Origin: Lunularia cruciata
Lineage: Eukaryota > Streptophyta > Marchantiopsida > Lunulariales > Lunulariaceae
Length of the DNA stretch: 64,000 bases
Assembly: GCA_948567375.1 (NCBI GenBank)
Contig: OX419755.1
Location: forward strand, 50,287,001-50,351,000
Direction of reading: 5' to 3'
Position numbers and translations under genes: made by a program. Under the pieces are notes generated by a model that saw nothing but the letters and a program-made list of their open reading frames with translations, did no database searches and was not told the origin of the DNA. Numbering within the stretch: the first letter of the stretch is position 1; each line of letters starts with the position of its first letter. Positions 33,428-46,308 of this stretch are shown here, piece by piece.

Positions 33428-36400
33428 TGTGGTGCCCACATTTTTTGTTTTTTCCAAAATAAAGGAGAAGAAGTGTATAGAGAAGTTGGATTGCGCCTGT
33501 ATGGCCGAAGAAGACGAAGAAAATTGTCTTTGGGATGAAACCCAAAGTAAAGTGACTTCGGGTCATAAGGCAAAGTACTCTAAAATGCCGTGTCAGCATA
33601 CAATACAAAGTAAATTGTCTTCGGCTTGGGGGAGCTCAACCCGAGGCAAAGACAGTCTAACAACCTTTCGTCGGGGCAAGAAATTCAAGAAGGAGCTATT
33701 TCAAAACTGGCGGCTCATACGCGCGAAGGTTGAGCGACAGTGACAGGTGCATGCCGGAGGTGTGATTTCTCAATAGAAACTCAAAGCGACGGAAGACAAA
33801 GAAGTGCAACTCTATAAAAATTGAAACTGCAACGACGAAATGTTGAGCAATTTTCCTTTGCCGTTGAGAAGTCGTCTTGTAGGTGATCGGAGAAAGGGAA
33901 GTAGAGGTGGACTCGTGTTAGTGCGCAAGGGAGAAGTCGCGAGAGAGAAATAGAGAGACAGTAAGAAAGCAGAAGAGATGGGAGGAGGGAAGAAGAACTC
34001 CGAATTTGCAGTGAGAAATCATGCAATTCGGAGATTAGATATAGTAGCGAGGATCAAAGTCTTGAGCCGACTTCGGATCACTTTTCTGGCATGGAATTGG
34101 AACGTAAGTTTTCCAGGATTCATGACAAAAATCATCGAGAGTAAATGTCTTGATGGTCCCGAGGAAGAAGGGAAGAGAGGAAATCCGGCTCGCTGGACAT
34201 AGTTGGATTGGAAACTCGTACTCGGGAAGGAGGCAGGCTCGGAGCAGGGAGCCACGTTCTTGGGGAAAGGAGAGATAGCCCAAGAAACGCAGGAGGTGAG
34301 AGATGCCTTCTCGTCGAAGAGGACAAAGAATGGGTATAAAGTTGAGAGCTACAAAGACCCTGTGAGGAGAGGAATTGTGAGTGCACTAATGGCCCTCCTG
34401 AAGCCGGAGAGAACTACCTATGTGATGAAACACCAAGCGGTGTTCTTTCACAAGTTATTTGCAAGAGAACCGATCAATTGGGCAAGGTGCTTTCACGGAA
34501 GAACGAGGCAGATGGTGTGGAATCTGCGGGATAAGTCGCCTCCACACTACATCGTACCATTTGCAGCACACTTTTACCTTGGGTTAAATCTGCTCAATTT
34601 GGCGGAGCGTAATCAAATGGTGTCTCATTTCCATCCTGATTTGAGAAGAGAAGTCGACGCGGAGGAGCAGCAATACATTCTCCAAATCTGGAGCAAGGAC
34701 GATTACTACGCGAAGACAGGGAAGAACATGGAGGTCGTTGAAGGTACCCCGATGAAGAAGAGAACTCGGCAAGCAAAAGCTAAAGAAAACAAGAAACCTC
34801 GGAAAATGCAGAAAAATAACCCGAGGCGAGGAATGGGTGATTGAGTCGGAAGATGAAGACTCAAAAGGCAAAGTCGAGCTCAAGACGGAGGACTTGGAAC
34901 GTGAGGAGGAACCTGAGCTGACATTGCAAAGTGGAGATACGAGCAATGACAGTGAGGAAGGAGGAGAGATGACATTGGTACCAGCGGCTGAAGAATACGA
35001 AGAAGAAATGCAAGCCGAAGTAGAAACCAAAGACAATGCGGCGCTGGAAGACGAAGTACTAGTGCGCAAGGAGAAGAAGATCGCAGTACAGAAAGGAATT
35101 CGCTCGAGACGTAAGGCAAAGTGTGAAGCGGGACCGAATAAAGTGAAGGAAGAGGTAGAAGGAAGCTCGGGTAGTGAGGCATCGATCCCAATACAAAGAC
35201 TCCAGAGAAGAAGGCGAGTATCGGGAGAACACAAGGAAAGAAGAGAGACCACTCCGCGGGAGGACGAAGTTGCTAGTAATGGAGTAGATTACTTGCAGAT
35301 GGTAGTATGCCCGCTGTTGGTAAAGATGGAGAAGAAGAAGAAGGAGATGCAATCTACTTGTCTAGAGGTAAAGACTGTGTTGCAGGTCTAATCAAGATTA
35401 GAAGAAGAAAACTCGGAGTTGAAGAAGAGTATAACCCGAGGTGAGGAAGAGAGAAAAGTACTGCGAGCGGAAGCAGTCGAGAGGAGTCAGGTAATTGAAG
35501 ACCTGAAGAGAGAAGTGAGTTATGGAGAAGATCTTGCGAGGAAGAGTGACATTGCAAGGGAGAGACAGATAGCGGAGCATGAAATCTTGAAGCAGCAGTT
35601 TGCTGATTCAAGAGTCGAACTTATCCATGCTATGGCAAGGGTAGCATCGAAGGATCAAGAGCTCCATCGAGTGATGGAGAGTATGGAGGAGAAGAAGCAA
35701 CTCTGGCAGCGAGAGTTGGCTGCGAGATATAGAGAAGAAGAGAGATTACGAGAATTACTTCGTAATCAGGAAGAGAAGGTTGAACAGAAGGAGAAAGAGA
35801 AGGAAGCGGTGAAGGCCAAATTCAAAGAAGAATTGGTGATGTATAGAGAAGAATGGCTTGCAGATCGGGAACGCGAACGCAAGACAAGATTAGAGCCATT
35901 GAAGGAAATAGTCCTTAGAGTGAACGTGATGTTAAGTACAGAGGCCAACGTTCGAATTGAAGAGACGAGATTGCACGAGTTGAAACTGTTGGTGCAGGAG
36001 ACGAGGCAAAGACAAGCGGAAGACACCAAGATGAATGCTTTGTTGATTAAATTGAGAACTCGTGTAGATAGGAAGATATTAGAGGTAGAAGACAATATTG
36101 CGATTAGATTAGACTTAGTGAGAATAGAGTTAGAAAAGCTTCGGCAAGATGTTAAGGCAAAACGCGAAGTAGATAACATAGGGATCCAAATGTCTTCGGA
36201 GTTGCCCTCAGAGACATTAGGGAAGAGTGGGTCAAACGATGAAGAGTTAGATAAACTACCCACTAGTGCAATTTCAGATCAGGAAAGAGAATTGCTGGAT
36301 CTGGTAGAAGATGTAGGAGATGTGAAACCCGAGGAAAATGTAGTAGGAAGTAAGATTACTTCAGGTTCGGGTTTGAAAGTCGAGGAAGAAGTAGACATTG

Positions 36401-37205
36401 GATTGGATTAGTAACCGATTTGAGATTTGAAGGGGCAGATATGAAGAGGTGCATTGTCATTTCGGATCTGCAAGTTACAACAGTTGTTGTAGAACGGTAT
36501 AGTTGTTAGGATTGTTGATTGCTTCACTATTTAAGAGTGGCATTCACAGGAAAATGTTGTTCAGTGCTCATTATTTCTGAGAATAGATAAAGTGAAGTGC
36601 TGTGAAGCAGTGCTCGTCGCTTGAGCTTGATTCCAAGTATCAGCTTTGTGATTGTGTTTGTGAATGTTTGGAGAAATTTGAAGTGCAAGTCAGAGTGCTT
36701 GTTGGATGTTGGATTCCACAGCCTTGATCTTCATTCTGTGTGTTTGATCTTGAGTGAAGTGCAATCGAAGCAATGCCTTGACAGATCTGAGAGGAATTGT
36801 AGTGTTGGTAGTATTCTGCTTTTGTGAGTGCAGTGCAAAGTTGATGTGAAGCAATTTTGATCGAGGAAGTTGTGCCTTCAGTGGAGGGGTGGAACACAAT
36901 TTTGAGGTGAAGTTGTTTTGCAGTGAAGTGCCATTTTTGGGAGAGCCTAAATCATCACAATCAAGATTGTTTGGAAAGAATTCAAGGATTTGTGATTAAG
37001 GAGTGTGAATTTGTGACAAGACTGCGAGTCAGTGCTTGTTACTCTCTTTTGGGTGTGGTTTCTACCTGAGAGACTAAAGAAGAACTCAAGAAGAACTACA
37101 TGTTACTGTTTGACTTCGTATTTGACCAATTCTAACTCGTATCTCTGTGGGAACAAACTTTACTTACCCGATTACCGCAAAAGTGATATTTGTCGGGTTG
37201 TCACA
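33428..37205 (+). repeat. 3' LTR of C1 (3778 bp)
   Basis: Partner of 23483-27262 with identical ends. It contains its own TATA box at 33813-33820 and its own copy of the long frame, so transcription from here could yield the LTR protein message without gag-pol, running into flanking DNA. Confidence 0.92.
33978..36411 (+). pseudogene. LTR-borne coiled-coil protein frame, 3' LTR copy of C1
   Basis: Same protein as at 24033-26468, broken differently: TAG near 34200, a 2-base deletion near 34835 and TAA at 35389. Here Trp is kept at the position of the 5' copy's TAG (AWNWNV), and the 5' copy's TGA is Leu here (SRLEEEN). Together with C2, the ancestral frame was open throughout. The coiled-coil part, 35419-36411, is an uninterrupted 330 codons and ends VDIGLD. 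Confidence 0.75.
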
Positions 37206-37338
37206 ACTATGTCATAAGAAATACTTCTCCAAAAACTCCATTAGTGTTATTTGAAGTTGTTCCAACTCCTTTGGTGAGGGCCAATAGATTGGTCTACTCA
37301 CTAGAGTACATTTTGGCAATAACTCAATCTTGAAGTGC
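37206..37338 (-). mobile_element. Element B, 5' remnant beyond C1
   Basis: Begins with the right ACTAT copy (37206-37210). The minus strand reads HFKIELLPKCTLVSRPIYW and KELEQLQITLMEFLEKYFL, the start of a gypsy reverse transcriptase, joining the block at 23460 if C1 is removed. It ends abruptly where C2 similarity starts near 37339. Confidence 0.8.
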
Positions 37339-37340
37339 TT

Positions 37341-40086
37341 GCACTATTTATAGAATTCCAGGATGTATTTGCCCAATCTATTGAGCAAATGCCGGGTATT
37401 CCATGAAAATTTGGAGAACACCAGATTGATCTGTTGAAGGTGTAGTTCCAGTTTGGCATAGACAATACCGCCTGAACCCGAAGTACTCGCTTTTGGTGAA
37501 AGATGAAATCAACACCTACTTGGGGGCCAAAATAATCTTTCCTGCCTTAAGCAGTGAATGGATTTCACCCATTGTCATTGTCCCTAAGAAGAAAATTGGG
37601 AAGATCCGAGTGTGCCAAGATTTCCGCAAGTTAAATGCAGTCACAAGGAAGGATCATCATCCCTTTCCTTTTACCAATACAATTTTGGACCAAGTAGTTG
37701 GTCACCCTTGCTACAGTTTCTCGATGGATTTTCAAGGTACAATCAAGTATCCATCCGAGAAGAGGACAAGGACAAAACCACATTCATTACTGATTGGGGC
37801 ACTTTTGCTTACAATCAAATGCCCTTTAGGTTGTGTAATGCTCCCGCTACTTTCCAATGCATGATGAATTCAATCTTCAAGGATTTCCTGTGCAAATTTG
37901 TGGAAGTCTGCATTGATGATTTTTGTATGTTTTGGCAAAGAGATGTACATTTGGATTACTTTTACTAAAATTTTGAAAGGTGTCATTTTTCCGGTCTGTC
38001 ATTACACCCCGAGAATGCTTCTTTGCAATGAAGGAGGGAATTCTTTTGGGGCATTGGGTGTCAAGTAGAGGTATTGAAGTCAATGTTGAGAAGGTTAAAG
38101 TAATCTTAGCTTTGGAATCTCTGAAGAATATTTGGGAGCTGAGAGCCTTCTTGGGACATGTTGGATACTAAAAATGCTTGTTTCAAACTATGTGGTGCTT
38201 GTTGCACCCCTTACAAAGCTTGTAAAGAAATCCAAAGACTACCCGTGGGAAGCAAATCAAGAAGAAGCTTTCTAGGTATTGAAGAAGAAATTGGTTGAAG
38301 CACCAGTTATGAGGGCCCCAAATTGGGATGCCCCTTTTCATTTATATGTAGATACTTTGTCCATGGCAATTGGAGTAGTCTTGAGTCAGAAGGACGACAA
38401 GAAGAAGGATTACCCCATCTATACGCCAGCTGATAACTTTCAATTTCAGAAAAGAACTATTTGACCACTGAAAGAGAAGCACTCGGAATGGTGTATGCCT
38501 GCAAGAAATTTCACCACTACCAGCTGGGATACAAGTTTGTCTTCTATGTTGATCATTATGCATTGCGACATTTGGTCAAGAAGGCAGATTTGTCTGGGCA
38601 AATTGCAAGATAGATCTTGTTGTTACAAGAATTCACATATACTGCACAAGTACAAAAGGGAGCTTTGCATTCAAATGCATACTTCCTGTCCAGGTTGGAA
38701 ACTCAAGACCAAGAATGGGAGATCAATAATCGGTTCCCTGATGAAGAGTTATATCAATTGACAACAATGCAAAGTATAAGGTATGCAGCCAAATATCATT
38801 ATCTACATACTCTCCAGTGTCTTGAAGGGCTGGACCCAAAGTAGAGGGCAATCTTTTTCATGAAAATGGGGCCGTATCAGCTGAAACACAGTATTTTATT
38901 CAAGATGGGCAAAGACAAAGTACTTTGGCAATGCTTGGAGTCATATGAAGTTGGAGGTGTAATTGAGTCTTTACACTTTGAAGCATCGGGAGGACACTAT
39001 GCCCTGAAGAATATTGTAAATAAGATTCTTTCCTTGGGGTATTGGTGGCCTATGATGTACAAAGACACGCATGCCCATATCTAAATCTGTGACGCTTGTC
39101 AGAGTACAAGAAAGCCGATGGCTATTTCCCAATGGCCTTTGAGACCAATTTTATCATTAGCCCCATTTGAGAAATGGGGAATTGATTTTGTGAGACCGAT
39201 ACAACTGGTAACCCAAGTCATGAGAAAATGCTACATTTTGGTTTGCATTGACTATGCTACCAAGATGGTCAAAGTGGAAGCAACTTGCAGAGATGATGCA
39301 AAAATAGTGGCGGAATTTTTCCTTTGACATATCATCTCCCAATACGGATGTCCTCTAGAATTGGTCAATGATAGAGGGACACATTTCTTGAACTTTGTGA
39401 TGGAAGCATTAACCAAATAATTCTAGATTAAACATCAGAAGACAACACCGTATAATCCAAAAGTAAATGGCTTAACAGAAAAGGCAAATATGTTACTCTG
39501 CAAAAATCTGAATAAAGTGACTATCAATTATGCTTATGATTGGGATACAAAGTTACCAGCCACGTTGTGGGCATATCAAACGACAGAAAAGATCACAACC
39601 AAGCAAACTCCATACACCTTGACATACGGCTTGCACTCCATACTTCCAGTTGAATTTGAAGTACCAACATACTGGATTCTTTGTGAGGAACAATTGTCGG
39701 AAGAAGAAAGTTAGGATCTTCAAATCCATCAACTGATGTGGTTAGAAGAGAAAAGAGACGATGCAATGCAAACCACAAAAGAAGTACAAGAATAGAGGAA
39801 AGTTAGGCACAATAAGCACATCAAGCTTGTGACTGTTCCTGAAGGAGATTTGGTTTTGTTATACAACAATCTCCAAATATTTTTTCCAAGCAAACTACAT
39901 TTGATATGGATGGGGCACTATCAAGTCTTTAAGCTTTACAACAATGGGTCCATTCAACTTGTAGACTTGGAAGGGCAACCATTTGCCACTCGAGTAAATG
40001 GGTGGAGAGTTTGGAGATATTGGACCATAGACTCAAAGGTCTCCAAGACACCTACGGTCTATGTTCACAGGGATGCTCACATTTAA
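37341..40086 (+). pseudogene. C2 pol remnant
   Basis: Follows C1 pol block by block with stops and small indels. Reverse transcriptase: WISPIVIVPKKKIGKIRVCQ and CIDDFCMFW, keeping both catalytic Asp. RNase H: LYVDTLSMAIGVVLSQ and YVDHYALRHL-like text. Integrase: LHFEASGGH, WGIDFVRP, LVNDRGTHF (Asp of the second site kept), NGLTEKANM. The TAG before the integrase tail (39712-39714) is at the same codon as in C1, and the GPY-type tail reads on after it (WMGHYQV). Confidence 0.8.
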
Positions 40087-40097
40087 GAGAGGTGGTA

Positions 40098-43000
40098 TGT
40101 GGTACCCACATTTTTGGTTTTTTTCTTTTTTTTCCTATTTATGGAGAAGAAGTGTACAAAAGAAGTCATATTGCGCCTATATGACATTAGAAGGCAAAGA
40201 AAGGTGTCCTCTGGTTGTAACCCAAGGTAAAGTGACTTTGTGTCAGAAGGTGAGGTACTCAGATCTGCCCTGTCAGCCTGCAACCCAAAGTAAGGAGACT
40301 TCATCTTGGGAGTGCTCTACTTGAGGCAAGGATAGTGCAATAACTTTCCTTCGGGGTTGGATATTCAAGAAGGTATCATGCACAAAAATGGCTGGCCTAT
40401 GAAGCGGGGGGAAATTGATATTGATAGTAGCATGAAGAAGGTGTGATTTCTTGGTAGAAATTTAAAGTGAAGAGAGACAGAGGAAGCACGCCACTATAAA
40501 ATTTGGGCTAGTGACAAAGCGATGAAAAGTAATTTTCCATCGCCATTAAGAAGTCCTCCTGTGGGAGATCATGGGAAGGGAAGTGTAGTCAAAGATGCAC
40601 TAGTGTGTAGAGAGGAATTTAGGAGAATTAGTCTTGAGAATTAGTAGGAAGAGTAGCACCCAACCCAGATTGGAAGAGAGAAAGATGGGAAGTGGGAAGA
40701 AGAACTCTGAATTCATAGTGAGAAATCATGTGATTCGGAGGTTAGATGTGATTGCAAGAATCAAATTCTTGAGCAGGCTTTGGATCACATTCTTGGCATG
40801 GAACTGGAACATTAGCTTTCCAAGTTTCATGACTGAGATCATCAAGAGTAAGTGTCTCAATGGCCCAAGGGAGAAGGAAAGAGAGGAAATCCAGCTTGAT
40901 GGACAGAGTCGGATTGGAGGTTAGTACTCAAAAGAGAGGTGGATGACATGGATCCATGTTCGTGGGGAAGGAAGAAGTAGTTGAAGAAACCCAAGAGGTG
41001 AGAGATGCCTTCTCTTCAACACGCACAAAGAATAGCTACAAGGTTGAGAGCTACAAGGACCCAATGAAGAAAGGCATTGTAGTAGCAATGATGGCTATCT
41101 TGAAGCCGGAGCAAACCACTTATGTGATGAAACATTGAGCGGTATTCTTCCACAAGATGTTTGTAGGAGAGCCAATCAATTGGGCAAAGTGTTTTCATCA
41201 GCGTGCGAAACAGATGGTGTGGAACTTGCAAGAAGTCGCCTCTACACTACATTGTGCCATTTGCAGCCCACTTCTATTAGGGACTAAACTTGCTGAACGT
41301 GGCGGAGAGACACAAGATGGTGTTGCACTTCTACCCTAATTTAAGAAGAGATGCTAATATAGAGGAGCAGCAATACATCTTACAGATAAGGAGTAGTGAC
41401 GAGTACTACACGCAGATGGAGCAAAGTGTGCAATTGAAGGTGAACACTCCAAAATCAAAGAAGAGGAGTCAACAAGGTGAAGAAGAAGAAGCGGCGACGA
41501 GACCTCAGACTAAGAGGAAAGTAAACCCAAGGAGAGACTTGGTGGTAATTGCATCATCGGAAGAGGAGTCAGAAGCAAAGGCCGAGTGCAAGGAAGAAGA
41601 CTTAGACAAGGAGGAAGAACCCAAATTCACATTGCAAAGTGTGGAAACAAGCAACGAGAGTGAAGATGGAGAGGAGATGCAATCAATACCCAAGGAGGAA
41701 AAAGGAAAGATGGAAATAGAAGAAGAATGTAACCTGCATGCAGAAGAAGAAGTTCCAGAGCAAGAAGAGAAGAAGGTGACCATTCAACAAGGAGTTTGCT
41801 CCAGATGGAAGGCAAAGTATGAAGCGGGATTGAGTAAGGTAAGAGAAGTGGAGAGTGGGAGTTTGAGGACCAAAGAATCCATCCCAATAAGGCAATTGCG
41901 GCTGAGAAGGTGAGTGTCGAGTGAAGAAGAGGCAAAGAAGGAGAAAAGTCAGCAAGTCAAGATAAACTCGAGTGGAGGAGTAGAGTATCTACGGGAGATT
42001 GTGTGCCCGTTGTTAGTAAAGTTGGAGCACATGAAGAAGGAGATGCAGTCAAAGTGACAGGAGGTGAAGACAATGTTGCAGGTGTTAGCACAATTAGAGG
42101 AAGGGAACTCAAAGTTGAAGGAGAGTGTAATCCAAGGTGAGGAAGAGAGGGAAGTACTACGAGTAGATGCAGTAGTACAAAATCAAGTAATTGAAAATTT
42201 GAAGAGAGAAGTGGGAAGTAGAGAAAGAATCATAGAGCAAAATGTCATAGCAAGGGAAAGGTAGATAGCAGAGTATGAAATCTTGAAACAACAATTTGCT
42301 AATTCTTGATTAGAAATTATTCATATTATGGCAAGAGTAGTAGAGAAGGAGCAAGAGCTTGATAGAATGATGGAGAGTGTAGAAGAAAAGAAGCAGCTCT
42401 GGCAAAGGGAGTTGACCGTGAAGTATAGAGAAGAAGAAAGACTAAGGGAGTTACTTCGTAATCTAGAAGAGAAGATTGTGCAAAAGGAGAAGGAAAAGGA
42501 GACAGTGAAAGCCGAGTTCAAGGCAAAATTGGCAATGTATAGGGAGATTGGCTTGCAGATTGAGAATGGGAGAGAAGAATGAGATGTGAGCCATTTAAGG
42601 AGATTGTAACAAAGATGAATGCAATGTTGAGTACAAAAGCCGACATTCGGATCAAAGAAACAAGATTGCATGAATTGAAGTTGTTGGTGCAAGAGATGAG
42701 GCAAAGAAATGCAAAGGATAAAGACTTGAATGCCTTGCTGATTAGTCTCAAAATTCGTGTAGATATGAAGATATTAGAAGTAGAAGATAATATCATGATT
42801 AGATTAGACTTGGTAAAATTGGAGATAGATAAACTTCAGAAAGATGTAAGGGTGAAACCCGAAGTAGATGACATATGAGTCCAAATATATTTGGAGTTAC
42901 CATCGGAGGTGTTAGAGAAGAGTGGGTCAGGAGATAAAGAGTTAGATAGATTACCTATGATAGGAATTGCAGATCTGAGTGAAGAAGTAGTAGAAATAGT

Positions 43001-43844
43001 GAAGGATTTACTAGAATCAGATACATCCAAGGATAGATTAGTGAGTAAAGTTACTTCAGGATTGGAAGCCAAGGAAGAAGTAGACATTGGATCGGAGAAG
43101 TAACAATTTTGAGATATGAAGAGGCAGATATGAAGAGGTGGTTTGTCATTTTGGATTGGCAGGTTAGGAAAGTTGTTGTAGAACAATATAGTTGTTAGTA
43201 ATTGTCAATTGCTTCACTATTTAAAGGTGGCATTTGTAGTCATATGTTGTTCAGTGCTCATAATTTTTGGAATAGATAAAGCAAAGTGTTGTGAAGTAGT
43301 GCTTGTTGTTTGAGCTTAATTCTGAAGTGCAAGTCAATGTGTTTGTTGGATGTTGGATTCCGCAGCTTTGATCTTCATTCTGTGTGTTTGATCTTGAGTG
43401 AAGTGCAATCAGAGCAATGCCTTGACAGATCTGAGAGGAATTGTAGTGTTGGTAGTATTCTGCATTTGTGAGTGTAGTGTAGAGTTGATGTGAAGCAATT
43501 TTGATCAAGGAAGTTGTGCCTTTAATGGAGGGGTGGAACACAATTTTGAGGCAAAGTAGTTTTGTAGTGAAGTGCCATTTTGGCTTGAATCATCACAATC
43601 AAGACTGTTTGGAAAGATTTGATGGAGTTGTGATTAAGTGTGACAAATTGTTATGGCAAGATTGCAAATCAGTGCTTGTTACTCTCTTTTGGGTGTAATT
43701 GCTACTTGAGAGATTAAATACGCAACCAAGAAGAACTAAATTGTGACATTTGACTCTTTTTTTGACCAATTCTAACTTGTATCTCTATGGGAACAAACTT
43801 TACTTACCTGATTACCGCAAAAGTGATATTTGCTTAGTTTCACA
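40098..43844 (+). repeat. 3' LTR of C2 (3747 bp)
   Basis: Starts TGTGGTACCCACATTTTTGG after AAGAGAGGTGGTA and ends GCTTAGTTTCACA, matching the C1 LTR along its length with scattered substitutions and small deletions. Its TATA box is at 40495-40502. Confidence 0.88.
40685..43103 (+). pseudogene. LTR-borne coiled-coil protein frame, C2 copy
   Basis: Starts MGSGKKNSEFIVRNHVI. Blocks conserved with C1: AWNWN, KVESYKDPMKKGIVVAM, KPEQTTYVMKH, FHQRAKQMVWNL, EEQQYILQIRSSDEYY, IVCPLLVKLEH, LEEGNSKLKESV and the Glu-rich coiled coil (REEERLRELLRNLEEKI). The junction where C1 copies have stops is open here (LQVLAQLEEGN). Other stops and shifts break it near 41140, 41280, 41911, 42262, 42308 and 42585. 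The acidic middle differs most, the N-terminal domain and coiled coil least. Confidence 0.72.
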
Positions 43845-44122
43845 TCATCTCCAAAAGTGTACCTCTCATGACATGCAACCTCCTCCAAGATCTCATCAAT
43901 GAAAGTTAATGGGTAGTAGTCATTCTTGGTTATAGCATTGAGCTTCTTGTAATCCACACATACCCAAAGCTTGCCATTCTTTTTCTTCACAATCACAATC
44001 GGACACCCATTCTGAATTCTCCACCTCAAAGATAAATCTAGCCTCCTTGAGCTTATCAATCTCCTCCTTCACAACCAAAGCTATTGGTGGGCTCATGTGA
44101 TGTTGCTTTTGGTAAACTTGTC
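43845..44122 (-). mobile_element. Family D fragment D3, left part
   Basis: Minus-strand reverse transcriptase start: KEEIDKLKEARFIFEVENSE, VDYKKLNAITKNDYYPL and DEILEEVACHERYTFGD. It matches D1 at 47170-47450 and joins the piece at 51946 if D1 is removed. Its left edge is the C2 LTR end. Confidence 0.8.
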
Positions 44123-44816
44123 TGTAAGCCGGCCTGTCTCTCACTTAGGATGAACCTTTGATAGCTATTATGGTAGCGTACCATGGACTAAGAAGGCAAA
44201 GAACCCCAATTCCATCATACTCCTCCACGGCTAACACTCCAAGACTCTCAAGACATTGCAAACTAGAGAACTCAATGAGAGAGAGATAGTTGCAAATGAA
44301 AGGATGATGAGTACCTCCTCACTCCTTGTTTATATACTTGTGAAATAGTTATGAACCAAAGTTACTAATTACAGGAGTGACTCAAGTTACTAGGCTAAAA
44401 GTCAAGTAAAGTCAAAAAGTATAAAGGAATATCCATCCACATGGGCATATTTCACTAAGCATGTGATCTTATCTTGACCCAACTACTAAGTCAAGGATTC
44501 CTTCACATGGACTATCCTTGGACTATAAAAGAATCCAAACCAAAAAGGCTTACGGGCCCAAGAGTTCTCAACTCTTTCCTCAAAGCCAAACACCTAGGAA
44601 TAATATCAAGTCAACACACTAGAATTCAAAATAGTGGTGCTCATCTTTTCCACTTCCTCTAAAGTAAGGTCCTCTCTATCTTAGCTATGAATAACTTTAG
44701 CAAATCTTGACTAATGTAGAACAATCCTTTATCTCTATATAAATAATATCTCTCAAGTATTTGTAATACCAAGGTAAATATCACAATACCACACACATGC
44801 ACAAATAGGTGTTACA
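44123..44816 (-). repeat. 3' LTR of D1
   Basis: TGTAAGCCGGCCTGTCTC to GGTGTTACA, matching 51249-51945, 53940-54630, 61087-61779 and the solo LTR. The adjoining TTTACCCCCGGACTAAG (44817-44833) is, on the coding strand, a purine-rich tract for plus-strand priming. The coding strand has a TATATAAA promoter motif near 44330. Confidence 0.9.
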
Positions 44817-44834
44817 TTTACCCCCGGACTAAGT

Positions 44835-46264
44835 TTTCACTTTGTCCTCAAAATGAAGGTCTCTCTACCTTCTATGATAAATCTTCAACTTATCATGGTT
44901 AATCATATCAAAGTGTCTTCTCCACAACTTCTTGAGATCATAGGTGTAATTACCCCACACCTTCTCCACTATGAAAGGTCCAAAGTACTCAGGCAAAAAC
45001 TTCTTTTGCACTCTCTTGAATCAAATAGAATCAAACAACATTACCCAATCACCTCCTTTGGAAAGCTCCACCTTCTTCTTGTCTTGCCTCTTATCATAGC
45101 TCTCCTTTTGTTTCCTTTGGGCTTGCTCTACTCAAACCATAGCAATTGCCTCTTCCAACTCCATGAGTTGTTCCTTCCTTGACTTCTCTGCATCACCTCC
45201 TTCTGCTTTCTTTAATCTCTTATGAATGCTTTGGAAGGTAGGAAGATCAAAATGAGTAGTTAAGGTAGACTCAATACCATATACCAATTGAAATGGAGAA
45301 TATCCGGTGGAGGTCTTCATGGTTGTCCTATACTCCCACAAAATTGCATGAATCCTCTTGTCCCAATGATGTTTAGCCCCCTCCATTTCTGCATCTTTGG
45401 CCAACATCATGCACAAGGTCTGATTGGTTCTCTCTGCCAAGCCATTGGAATTTGGCTTAAAGGATGTAGTTACTCTATGTGTGATAAAGAAATATCGTAG
45501 CATGGCTATAGTAATGCTTCCTGTAAACTCTCCTCCTCTATCAGAAACCAACTCCAAAGGGCATCCAAACCTAGTGATAATGCGTTCATAAGGAAATCTA
45601 CCCACTTCATCTTCATTCTTGTCCCTCAATGGTCTAGCCTCAACCCACTTGCTAAGGTAATCAATAACTACCACAATGTACCGATTGTTCCTTGGGGTTC
45701 TATTGAGAGGACCTACAAAATCAATTTTCCATTTCTCAAAAGGTCCTAGCAATGGAATTGATCTAATTGGTAGAGTGGATGTAGACTTTCTAGCAAAATC
45801 TTGACAAACATGACAAGTTTTGCAATAATCAAGACAATCCTTGAAAATCCCTCTCCAATGGTAACCTGCATCTAGAATCTTGAAAGCAATCACCTTTCCT
45901 ACAAAGTGTCATTCACACACTAAACCTTCATGAAACTCCTTTATGAGTAGGATAGACTCTTCCTTATCCACTGCTCTTTGAAGTAGACCATCTGCTCCTT
46001 GGTGAATAATATATCATCAACCATTGTGTAAGGTCTAGATCTTGCAACAAGGGCTTTCCTCTCCCTACCATACATCCCTTCTAGATAGTTACCTCTTGTC
46101 ACAAAATCCACAATCTCCTTGTACTCCATTGGAACCTCTTGAGTGACTAAGATTGTCATGAGCTCCTCATCCGGGAAGGAATCATCTCCATCACGATCAT
46201 AGGCTCTAGATAACAAATCAGCATTTGCATATTTCTTTCCTGGCCTATCCTCAATAGTAGTCAT
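44835..46264 (-). pseudogene. D1 integrase
   Basis: Two main pieces: 46264-45941 (RNase H end KKYANADLLSRAY and the acidic joint) and 45893-45132. Zinc-binding Cys pair CKTCHVCQ, catalytic D in KIDFVGPLNRTPR, D in LVSDRGGEF, E in NSNGLAERTNQTL: all three catalytic residues are present. The first zinc-binding His pair lies around the stop near 45900. The tail to 44840 is a GDWVMLFDS-type and KYFGPF-type module with stops. Confidence 0.82.
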
Positions 46265-46308
46265 ACTCAGACAAGAGTATCATCCACCTTGCTAGTCTCT
46301 CTTCAACG

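Larger units (their letters stand above)
23483..37205 (+). mobile_element. Family C copy C1: full-length 13.7-kb Ty3/gypsy element with coding LTRs
   Basis: Complete structure: 5' LTR 23483-27262, primer site 27270-27287, gag, protease, pol, polypurine tract 33415-33427, 3' LTR 33428-37205, flanked by a perfect ACTAT duplication inside element B. Sampling 189 aligned bases of the two LTRs (24390-24578 and 34335-34523) I count four differences, so it is fairly young. Gag and protease carry several frameshifts; pol has two in-frame TAG codons. It is unlikely to move by itself now. Confidence 0.92.
37339..43844 (+). mobile_element. Family C copy C2, lacking its 5' half
   Basis: Starts within the protease-pol linker (GCACTATTTATAGAATTCCAG matches C1 at 30668), runs through pol, polypurine tract and a 3747-bp 3' LTR. 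No 5' LTR or gag is present. It is more diverged from C1 than the C1 LTRs are from each other, with many CG to CA or TG changes. It abuts element B on the left and a family D fragment on the right. Confidence 0.85.

Noticed and set aside
44474-44662. 62-codon plus-strand frame in D LTRs (also 54289-54477 and 61438-61626)
   Set aside because: It lies antisense in the LTR and recurs only because the LTRs are copies; no start context or domain supports it.
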